Positions 1-5,471 of a stretch of DNA of 5,471 bases are shown here, in pieces. Both the position numbers and the translations under genes were made by a program. The stretch is from positions 1 through 5,471 of the forward strand of contig RQOI01000570.1 of NCBI GenBank assembly GCA_003854995.1, read 5' to 3'. Source of the DNA: Candidatus Zhuqueibacterota bacterium (lineage in GTDB: Bacteria > Zhuqueibacterota > Zhuqueibacteria > Residuimicrobiales > Krinioviventaceae). Every line of letters begins with the position of its first letter. Positions within the stretch are counted from its first letter, which is position 1. The notes below the pieces were generated by a model, which searched no databases, was not told the origin of the DNA, and saw nothing but the letters and a program-made list of their open reading frames with translations.

Positions 1-2
1 CG

Positions 3-692
3 TCCTGGGCGCAGCCCGGTGGCGATGAGATATTGCAGCGCGTTGATGACAATATGACGTCGGACACCAAAATCCTCACTTCGAAAATGATCATCCACGG
101 ACGACGGAGCAGCCGGACTATCGAATCAAGATCTTTTATCAAGGGTCAGACCCAATCGTTCACCGAGTACTTGGCGCCGGCGCGCGAGGCGGGCACGAAA
201 ATGCTCAAACTGGATGATCAGTTGTGGACCTACTCGCCGCAGACCGACCGCACCATTCGCATCTCCGGTCACATGTTGCGCCAGTCGGTCATGGGATCGG
301 ATCTCTCCTACGAGGACATGATGGAAGATCCCAGGCTCACCCATCTGTACCACGCGCACGTCATCGGCGAAGAGAGGCTGCTCGACAGGCCGTGCTGGAT
401 TATCGAACTGACGGCCAAACAAGCCACTGTCGCTTATCACTCGCGCAAGGTCTGGGTGGATCAGGAACGGTACATCTTGCTGAAAGAAGAGCGCTTTGCC
501 AAAAGCGGCAAGCTGCTCAAGACGACCACCATCAACAAGGTTGAGAGAATGAGCGGTCGCTGGGTGGCGACGTCAGTGACCTTCAAAGACCAGCTGCAGA
601 GCGGCAAAGGCACCGAGTTCATCCTGGATGAGATACAATTTGACCCGCCCATTCCGGAGTACGTTTTTTCCAAGGCGTCGCTGCGAAAATGA
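3..692 (+). CDS. LolA-like outer-membrane lipoprotein-sorting family protein (5' partial)
   Basis: This is a periplasmic protein of the LolA-like 'outer membrane lipoprotein-sorting protein' family (Pfam LolA_like, PF17131 type), a fold that shields lipid or lipoprotein acyl chains. 229 residues are visible, and the frame is open to the left edge. It begins with SWAQPGGDEIL, which looks like the end of a signal peptide (cleavage after SWA), so only about 20 residues are probably missing. The TTG at 33 is internal, not the start. Family hallmarks in order (visible-residue numbering) are EYLAPAREAGTKML at 55, LWTYSPQTDRTIRISG at 74, MGSDLSYEDM at 97, KVWVDQE at 149 and PPIPEYVFSKASL near the C-terminus. 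No cysteine lipobox is visible. From memory, such genes often sit beside MMPL/RND-type transporters, so a transporter may lie just upstream. The 173-bp gap and the promoter that follow suggest it is transcribed separately from the pump genes. The family call is firm, but its cargo is unknown. Confidence 0.85.
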   Translation, partial: SWAQPGGDEILQRVDDNMTSDTKILTSKMIIHGRRSSRTIESRSFIKGQTQSFTEYLAPAREAGTKMLKLDDQLWTYSPQTDRTIRISGHMLRQSVMGSDLSYEDMMEDPRLTHLYHAHVIGEERLLDRPCWIIELTAKQATVAYHSRKVWVDQERYILLKEERFAKSGKLLKTTTINKVERMSGRWVATSVTFKDQLQSGKGTEFILDEIQFDPPIPEYVFSKASLRK

Positions 693-767
693 CGCCAGCG
701 GAGCAAAGTCATTCTTCCGGCCCTCCCGCAGCGTAAAAAAATCTAATATTCAGCAAAAAAATAAAAA

Positions 768-788
768 TTGATGAAACATTTTCATCAA
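768..788. repeat. Perfect 9-bp inverted repeat with 3-nt centre, upstream of the efflux operon
   Basis: The arms TTGATGAAA (768-776) and TTTCATCAA (780-788) are exact reverse complements around CAT. The element lies 19 bp before the putative -10 box, where a -35 element or an activator/repressor site would be expected. It could be a regulator binding site. Read on the minus strand, it is a hairpin followed by a T-rich stretch, which resembles a terminator, but no minus-strand gene lies to its right. The symmetry is seen directly; the role is inferred. Confidence 0.6.
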
Positions 789-806
789 CCATTCGTTTTA
801 CCAAAT

Positions 807-812
807 TATAAT
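807..812 (+). promoter_or_regulatory. Putative promoter -10 box (TATAAT) of the tetR-efflux operon
   Basis: A perfect TATAAT lies 53 bp before the TetR start codon, inside the exact 14-bp palindrome CAAATTATAATTTG (802-815). Transcription would start at about 818-820, just ahead of the TetR-type operator. No convincing -35 hexamer sits at the usual distance: the 17-bp-spacer position reads ATCAAC, and there is no TG extension. The promoter may therefore be weak, activator-dependent or read by a non-standard housekeeping sigma. The motif is seen; its use is inferred. Confidence 0.5.
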
Positions 813-821
813 TTGTCTACA

Positions 822-837
822 TACCGACCGGTAAGTA
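822..837. promoter_or_regulatory. Putative TetR-family operator
   Basis: The 16-bp site reads TACCGACCGGTAAGTA. It fits TACNNACCGGTNNGTA, a perfect dyad apart from the two 2-nt spacers, centred on the palindrome ACCGGT. The size, symmetry and placement, 28 bp before the TetR start codon and just after the predicted transcription start, are typical of autoregulated TetR-family repressors. Binding here would block RNA polymerase and so repress tetR and the pump genes downstream. The symmetry is seen directly; the assignment to the adjacent regulator is inferred. Confidence 0.6.
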
Positions 838-865
838 AGCTTTGCTGTTACAGCAGGAAAAACGA

Positions 866-1465
866 ATGTCCTATCAAAGCCCAGAAAAGCATACACACAC
901 AAAAGAGATCATTTTCCGCACCGCGGCGCACCTGTTTGCGCAAAAGGGTTTTGATGGCGTATCGATGCGGGAGATATCGGAACAGTCCGGCGTCACCAAA
1001 CCGACCATCTATTACTACTTTGGCAGCAAAGAGGGGATCTATGAGGCGTTGATTGACAGCGGCCTGCAACACGTCATCTCTTCATTTGAAGAAATTGCCC
1101 ACATCAAAGTCTCTGCGAAGGACAAGCTGGTAATGATGACAAAAAAGTTTTTCCAGCTCACCGTTGATGCGCCGGACTTTAGCAAGTTCTTCATGACACT
1201 CGCCATTCCCCTGTCCGACAACACAGTTCTGGAAAAATTCAGAAAGCAGATGTTCAACCAGGGCAATATTTTAAAGACCGTCATCAATGAAGGCATAAAG
1301 TCCGGCGAATTCGGCGCCGCTGCCAGGCCGGACCTGGCCGCTCAGATCATCGGCGGCGTCTGGCAGCACTATGCGTGGCAACAGCTGTCGACAAAGAAGA
1401 AAATCCTGTCGGAAGAATTGGCAGAAGAAATAATCGAAATACTATTCAGAGGATTGAACGAATGA
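866..1465 (+). CDS. TetR/AcrR-family transcriptional repressor
   Basis: This 199-residue cytoplasmic DNA-binding regulator has the usual length for the TetR family. The N-terminal domain (about residues 12-58) has the canonical helix-turn-helix: KEIIFRTAAHLFAQKGFDG, then SMREISEQSGVTKPTIYYYF, then GSKEGIYEAL. The rest (about 65-199) is an all-helical ligand-binding and dimerisation domain that is too variable to predict the inducer. The ATG at 866 is chosen because AGGA at 855-858 sits 7 nt before it. An in-frame TTG at 842 would add eight residues but lies upstream of that binding site. The gene is first in an apparent operon, with the tolC-like gene starting 31 bp after its stop. A dyad operator at 822-837 suggests autorepression and control of the pump. 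By analogy with AcrR-like regulators, a pump substrate or related molecule would release it from DNA; this is inferred. Confidence 0.93.
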   Translation: MSYQSPEKHTHTKEIIFRTAAHLFAQKGFDGVSMREISEQSGVTKPTIYYYFGSKEGIYEALIDSGLQHVISSFEEIAHIKVSAKDKLVMMTKKFFQLTVDAPDFSKFFMTLAIPLSDNTVLEKFRKQMFNQGNILKTVINEGIKSGEFGAAARPDLAAQIIGGVWQHYAWQQLSTKKKILSEELAEEIIEILFRGLNE

Positions 1466-1496
1466 ATCGTATGCCCATTTTTAGTTGGAGGATTGT

Positions 1497-2882
1497 ATGG
1501 ACCGATTGACAAATTGGCTCACCGCGCTGCTTTTTTCAGCCGTAATTGTAGCCAATTTACCGGCACAGGACAAGCTCGTCCTGACGCTCGACGGCAGTGT
1601 CGAACTGGCATTCAAGAATAATCCGTCTTATCAGATCGCGCTCAAAGAGGTCGACAAAGCGAAAGCGTCCGTCGTCGAATCCTACTCTTCGATTCTGCCG
1701 CAGCTGAGCTCCTCGGCGGCCTTTCAGCATGCGTGGGAAATTCAGGAGAGCACCATACCGAACTTTATCAAACTGATGTTCCCGCCCGATTTCCCGGGCA
1801 TAGAGAGCATGCCGGATTACGTGCGCATTTCCTTTGGCCTTGAAAACACGATCACCCTGGGCGCGCAGCTGACGCAACCCCTCTTTCTCGGCGGCGCCGG
1901 CATTGCCGGCATCAAGATGGCGGGCGCAGCGTCGCGTGCGGCTGAACGGAACCTCGAAAAGGCCAGGCAGGACCTTTTATACAACACGGCGAACGCCTTT
2001 TACACCTGCCTGATCGCCAAGGAGGTCGTCAAGGTGCAGGAAGAGGCGCTGCAGCAGTCGCAGGAGAACATGGATATGGTTCGCAAAAAATACGAGGCCG
2101 GAGCGGCATCAAAGTTTGACCTGATGCGCGCCGAGGTCAATGTCGCGAACACCAAGCCCAGTGCGATCTCGGCCCGCAATCAGGCAAAAATTGCCCTGAC
2201 GCGCTTGAAGATGATCCTGGCGCTGCCAATGGAGACAGAAATTGACGTGGATGGTCAGCTGGCATATGAGGAAGATGAATTCACCACGATGACGACTCTC
2301 GACTATGAGCGGATGGCGCTGGCGACGCGCCCGGAAGTTCAGGCGCTGCAGGAGCAAAAAAGAATCAGCCGGCAGGGCATTGCGCTGGCGCGCAGCAGCT
2401 TTTTGCCCAAGCTCTTTTTCGCCACAGACTATTCGTACCTTGGCATGACGAATGAACTCACGATCGGAGGCGTCGATTACAGTCGTGGATTCACCTCTGC
2501 CGTCAGTCTGCAATTGCCGCTTTTCACCGGCTTGAAGAACAACAAACAGTACCAAAAGTCGAAAATCGACTATAGAATGATGCTGGATGCGGAGAAAAGC
2601 GTCACAGATGGCGTGACCGCTGAGGTGGAAGCGGTCTATAGTACATTTCGTGAAGCGAAAGAAAAATATGCAGCTGCTGCCGAAAATGCCCAGCTGGCGG
2701 AAGAGACATTTCGCCTGGCGACCATGATGTATGAAGAAGGCACGAATACGCAGTTGGATGTCTTCACCGCCCAGGTTGGTCTGACCAGTGCGCGGCTCAA
2801 TTACTTGTCCTCACTCTACGAATATCAGTTGACTCGCTATGCGCTCCGCAAAGTGACGGGCAATTTGAAAGAAATCCTCTAA
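1497..2882 (+). CDS. TolC-family outer-membrane efflux channel
   Basis: This 461-residue outer-membrane factor would form the trimeric exit duct of the tripartite pump. A signal peptide spans residues 1-23, with a likely cut after LPA. Two repeats of the OEP fold follow. The first (about 28-245) has LTLDGSVELAFKNNP, the strand GAQLTQPLFLGG at 122 and the helix turn YEAGAASKFDLMRAEV at 199. The second (about 268-455) has the strand SLQLPLFTGL at 337 and the turn YEEGTNTQLDVFTAQ at 412. These two turns form the periplasmic tips that meet the adaptor. Residues 83-118 form a proline-rich stretch between the first helix and strand, probably a surface loop. The ATG at 1497 is preceded by GGAGG at 1487-1491 with a 5-nt gap. 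The in-frame TTG at 1485 overlaps that site and is rejected. It sits between tetR and the adaptor gene. The length is normal and no defect is seen. Confidence 0.94.
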   Translation: MDRLTNWLTALLFSAVIVANLPAQDKLVLTLDGSVELAFKNNPSYQIALKEVDKAKASVVESYSSILPQLSSSAAFQHAWEIQESTIPNFIKLMFPPDFPGIESMPDYVRISFGLENTITLGAQLTQPLFLGGAGIAGIKMAGAASRAAERNLEKARQDLLYNTANAFYTCLIAKEVVKVQEEALQQSQENMDMVRKKYEAGAASKFDLMRAEVNVANTKPSAISARNQAKIALTRLKMILALPMETEIDVDGQLAYEEDEFTTMTTLDYERMALATRPEVQALQEQKRISRQGIALARSSFLPKLFFATDYSYLGMTNELTIGGVDYSRGFTSAVSLQLPLFTGLKNNKQYQKSKIDYRMMLDAEKSVTDGVTAEVEAVYSTFREAKEKYAAAAENAQLAEETFRLATMMYEEGTNTQLDVFTAQVGLTSARLNYLSSLYEYQLTRYALRKVTGNLKEIL

Positions 2883-2908
2883 TCTGATATAAATGCAGGA
2901 GTCTGAAA

Positions 2909-4030
2909 ATGAAGAAAATCGGTGCTGTGTTGATCACCCTTGCCTCATTGGCGCTGCTCGTCAGCTGCAGCCAATCAAAGAGCAAGACCGAAGAGGAAAT
3001 AAAAATCCCGGTGACCATTGCCACGATCGAGCGAAGCAATGTTGAACAGACATTGACGTACCATGGCGACATTCAAGCGGATGTGTCGGTCAAAGTGTTC
3101 TCGAAAATTCCGGATAGAATTGCGGCGTTCTACGTCGATGATGGTGATGTGGTGAGCAAAGGTCAACCCATTGCCAAAATTTTTGCCACCACTATCGAAC
3201 AGGGAATGCGTCAGGCGGAAGCCGGTCTCAACGCATTGGCAGCTCAGGCAGCCAATCTGAAGGTTGAATTTGAACGCGCTGAACGGCTCTTCAATGAAGG
3301 CGCCATGAGCAAGCAGCAGTTCGACACCATCGAAACGCAGTACAAGGCCATTCAATCGCAGGTTCGCCAGGCGGAAGCCGGCCTGCGCAGCGCCAAAAGC
3401 ACGCTGGACGACGCCACGATCACCGCGCCGATCAGCGGCATGGTTGGCAAGCGATATTTGGAGGTCGGCGATATGGCATCCATGGGCATGCCGCTCGTTG
3501 AAATCGTGCAGAAGAAACAGGTCAAGGCCATGTTTGATGTCACCGAGACCGATTTTGGCAAGATCAGACCGGGGCAGCGGGCCAGAGTAAAAGTGAAAAG
3601 CTACCCCAACCGGATATTCGACGGAAAAGTGACAAAAATCAGTCCCATACTGGACCCGCTGACGCGCATGGCATCTGTTGAGGTGCTGATCGACAATTCA
3701 TCGGACGAGCTCAAACCCGGCATGTTTGCCGAGGTCACGCTCGTCACCGGTGTATTGGAAAACGTCATCAGCATCCCGCGCTATGCGACGATCGAAAACA
3801 CATCACTCCAACGGATTGCCGGTCAGGACGAGGTGGTGAAAAAATATCTGGTGTATGTCGTCGAGGACGGCAAAGCGTTGCAGCGTGAGCTCGATGTGAA
3901 CTATATCAATCATGTCAACATCGCTGTCAATGGAGGGGTTGCTGAGGGTGACTCACTCATCATCGAAGGACAGAACAACCTGCGCGACAGCCTCGCCGTT
4001 TCGATCATCCGGAAGGAGAATGCGCTATGA
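2909..4030 (+). CDS. RND efflux membrane-fusion (periplasmic adaptor) lipoprotein, HlyD/AcrA type
   Basis: This 373-residue adaptor would bridge the RND pump and the TolC-type channel. A lipoprotein signal ends in the lipobox LVSC, so Cys20 is the lipid-bearing residue after cleavage. The domains are: first half of the lipoyl-like (barrel-sandwich) domain at about 55-93, with VDDGDVVSKGQPIAKI; a coiled-coil hairpin at about 95-168; second lipoyl half with ATITAPISGMVGKR at 169-182; a beta-barrel at about 205-280 (MFDVTETDFGKIRPGQ, LKPGMFAEVTLV); and a membrane-proximal domain from about 284. The hairpin tip carries R123, L127 and S134, matching the R-x3-L-x6-S motif by which adaptors contact TolC-type channels. 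The ATG at 2909 follows AGGAG at 2897-2901 with a 7-nt gap. The gene starts 26 bp after the tolC-like stop, and its own stop overlaps the RND start (ATGA). The residue after Cys20 is Ser, unlike the Asp that retains lipoproteins in the E. coli inner membrane. Confidence 0.95.
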   Translation: MKKIGAVLITLASLALLVSCSQSKSKTEEEIKIPVTIATIERSNVEQTLTYHGDIQADVSVKVFSKIPDRIAAFYVDDGDVVSKGQPIAKIFATTIEQGMRQAEAGLNALAAQAANLKVEFERAERLFNEGAMSKQQFDTIETQYKAIQSQVRQAEAGLRSAKSTLDDATITAPISGMVGKRYLEVGDMASMGMPLVEIVQKKQVKAMFDVTETDFGKIRPGQRARVKVKSYPNRIFDGKVTKISPILDPLTRMASVEVLIDNSSDELKPGMFAEVTLVTGVLENVISIPRYATIENTSLQRIAGQDEVVKKYLVYVVEDGKALQRELDVNYINHVNIAVNGGVAEGDSLIIEGQNNLRDSLAVSIIRKENAL

Positions 4031-5471
4031 AAATGACCGAAACAGCCATCAGGAGAGGCGTCACCTTTGCGATGATCTATCTCATCGCAGTTGGATTTGG
4101 CCTGTTTTCGCTGGCGCGGCTCAAACTGGATCTTTTTCCCAAACTGGAGTTTCCGGTGATCGCGCTGATCACCCAATACACCGGCGTCGGACCATTCGAT
4201 ATGGAGACCGTGGTGACGCGCCCGCTCGAAGAGACCGTAGCTGTCGTCGAAAATGTCACGAAAATCACTTCACAATCCGCACAGAGCCTGTCGCTGGTCA
4301 GCCTCGAGTTCGGCTGGGGCTCGGACATGAATCAAGCGGAGATCGATGTCAGAAATGCGCTCGAATGGGTGCGCGATGCTCTGCCCGAGGACGTGACAGA
4401 ACCCCTGATCTTTGCTTTTGACATTTCGATGCAACCCATCGTGTATTTTTCGGTCACTTCGCCGGTGCATGGAGCGGCGGAGTTGAGAAAAATATCGGAA
4501 CGGGAAATCGAGCCGCGACTGGAGCGCATCCCCGGCGTTGCCTCGGCGATGACATCCGGCGGCATGGCGCGTGAGATCAAGATATTGGTCGATCCGCTGC
4601 GTCTGCGCGCCTACAATCTCTCCATTCAGCAAATCACGCAAGCGCTGCAGATCAACAATTTACAGCTGCCAGCCGGCTATATTGATGACGAGCGTCAAGA
4701 GTTCTCCATCCAAACCTCGGGCGAATACACCAGCATCGAAGAGATCGAGAATACCAGCGTCATGGCCATGAACGGTGTGAATATTCGCATCAAAGATGTT
4801 GCGGATGTCATCGATGGATTCAAAGATGAACGTCAGCGAATATGGGCCAACGGCGAGCCGGCGGTTTCGCTGGTTCTGCAGCGACAATCGGATGCCAACA
4901 CGGTGCAGGTCTGCCGGGATGTGATCAAAGCGGTGCCGCAAATTGAATCCGAGCTCCCTAAAGGAGTCAAGATGGAGCTTTTCTACGATTCATCGGAATT
5001 CATCCGCCTCTCCATGTCAAACCTCGGCAGCACCGCCATACAGGCCGTTCTGCTGACATTTCTGGTGCTGTTGTTCTTTTTGGGCAATTTCAGGACCTCC
5101 ATCATCGTGGCTCTATCGATTCCGGTGTCGATCATCGTGACTTTTGCCGTGATGGACCAGATGGGACTGACGTTGAATGTCATCTCCATGGCAGGTCTGG
5201 CCTTGGCCGTCGGCATGCTGGTGGACAACTCGATCGTGGTGGTGGAAAGTATTTTCCGCATCCGGCAAGAGGGCGAGAAACCAGCCGACGCCGCCAATAA
5301 GGGCACGAACGAGGTGGCCATGGCCATCACCGCCTCCACGCTGACGACCCTCGCCGTGTTCCTGCCCGTCTTGTTTGTCCCGGGCCTGGCGGGCCAATTG
5401 TTCAAGGAAATGGTCATCACGATTTGTTTTTCCCTGGCCGTGTCGCTCATCGTCGCGCTGACGCTCATCCC
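4027..5471 (+). CDS. RND-family (AcrB-like) efflux pump permease, 3' partial
   Basis: This is the N-terminal 481 residues of an inner-membrane resistance-nodulation-division pump that exports substrates using the proton gradient. Family members are usually about 1,000-1,050 residues, so slightly under half is present. TM1 is at about 12-30, followed by LDLFPKLEFPVIAL. A large periplasmic porter region spans about 33-330, with TRPLEETV at 64, RIPGVASAM at 167 and LQLPAGY at 212. TM2 lies at about 337-353, TM3 at 359-377, TM4 at 384-406 (GLALAVGMLVDNSIVVVE), and TM5 and TM6 follow from about 432 to the edge. In TM4, D400 matches the first proton-relay aspartate of AcrB (D407), but the second (D408) is N401. 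The ATG at 4027 overlaps the adaptor stop and is preceded by AAGGAG at 4013-4018 with an 8-nt gap; M3 is a less likely alternative. The TM4 motif is unlike that of heavy-metal pumps. Drug or lipophile export is plausible, but the substrate is unknown. Confidence 0.95.
   Translation, partial: MKMTETAIRRGVTFAMIYLIAVGFGLFSLARLKLDLFPKLEFPVIALITQYTGVGPFDMETVVTRPLEETVAVVENVTKITSQSAQSLSLVSLEFGWGSDMNQAEIDVRNALEWVRDALPEDVTEPLIFAFDISMQPIVYFSVTSPVHGAAELRKISEREIEPRLERIPGVASAMTSGGMAREIKILVDPLRLRAYNLSIQQITQALQINNLQLPAGYIDDERQEFSIQTSGEYTSIEEIENTSVMAMNGVNIRIKDVADVIDGFKDERQRIWANGEPAVSLVLQRQSDANTVQVCRDVIKAVPQIESELPKGVKMELFYDSSEFIRLSMSNLGSTAIQAVLLTFLVLLFFLGNFRTSIIVALSIPVSIIVTFAVMDQMGLTLNVISMAGLALAVGMLVDNSIVVVESIFRIRQEGEKPADAANKGTNEVAMAITASTLTTLAVFLPVLFVPGLAGQLFKEMVITICFSLAVSLIVALTLI

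Noticed and set aside
679..733. Inverted repeat CGCTGCG (679-685) / CGCAGCG (727-733) as a terminator of the first gene
   Set aside because: The loop would be 41 nt and an A-run, not a T-run, follows on the + strand, so it does not look like an intrinsic terminator.
842..865. TTG at 842 as the TetR start codon
   Set aside because: The ATG at 866 has an AGGA site 7 nt upstream, and the extension MLLQQEKR would encode that binding site; TetR proteins normally begin shortly before helix 1.
768..1052. A + strand open frame of 94 codons overlapping the promoter and tetR
   Set aside because: It spans the promoter and operator region, then overlaps tetR in another frame, has no ribosome binding site and yields a low-complexity basic peptide.
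1485..1496. TTG at 1485 as the start of the TolC-like protein
   Set aside because: It overlaps the GGAGG ribosome binding site that serves the ATG at 1497, and starting at 1497 gives a normal signal peptide.
2109..2555. A minus-strand open frame of 148 codons inside the TolC-like gene
   Set aside because: It is fully antisense to a well-supported gene, has no recognisable motif, and is explained by the codon bias of the + strand gene.
3912..4421. A + strand open frame of 169 codons across the adaptor/RND junction
   Set aside because: It overlaps two clear family members in another frame and its translation is Arg/Ser-rich with no domain signature.
4983..5468. A minus-strand open frame of 161 codons opposite the RND gene
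   Set aside because: It is antisense to the TM2-TM6 region of the RND pump, whose frame is intact and strongly conserved in motif content.
1..5471. tRNA, rRNA, CRISPR array, insertion sequence or attachment site
   Set aside because: No cloverleaf, repeat-spacer pattern, transposase or terminal repeat was seen; the window is almost entirely filled by the five coding regions.

Overview
The window holds an efflux-pump locus from a Gram-negative (diderm) bacterium. All genes are on the + strand, in this order: the 3' part of a LolA-like periplasmic protein gene, an intergenic regulatory region, a TetR-family repressor, a TolC-type outer-membrane channel, a lipoprotein membrane-fusion (adaptor) protein, and the first half of an RND inner-membrane pump that runs off the right edge. 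The outer-membrane channel, the lipobox and the LolA-like fold show a two-membrane envelope. GC content is moderate, with A/T-rich intergenic DNA. The style of the proteins suggests an environmental lineage in or near the FCB group rather than an enteric proteobacterium. That placement is an impression from sequence style and carries low confidence.

Region by region: 3-692 is the LolA-like protein, lacking only most of its signal peptide. 693-865 is an A/T-rich gap with three separate dyad-symmetric elements: a 9-bp inverted repeat at 768-788, a 14-bp perfect palindrome at 802-815 that contains a consensus TATAAT, and a TetR-operator-like site at 822-837. 866-1465 is the TetR regulator. After 31 bp comes tolC-like 1497-2882, after 26 bp the adaptor 2909-4030, and the RND gene starts at 4027, overlapping the adaptor stop in an ATGA junction.

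The close spacing, a good ribosome binding site before each gene and the lack of visible terminators suggest one transcript from about position 819 through the RND gene. The TetR protein would then repress its own operon, and an unknown ligand would relieve repression. The products would form a tripartite pump: RND in the inner membrane driven by protons, adaptor in the periplasm, TolC-type channel in the outer membrane. The adaptor carries the R-x3-L-x6-S hairpin-tip motif used to contact TolC-type channels, so the set looks self-sufficient. The substrate cannot be read from the sequence.

I do not see a new kind of system here. The points most worth a second look are the layered promoter/operator region, the Asp-to-Asn change at the second TM4 proton-relay position of the RND protein, and the LolA-like neighbour.
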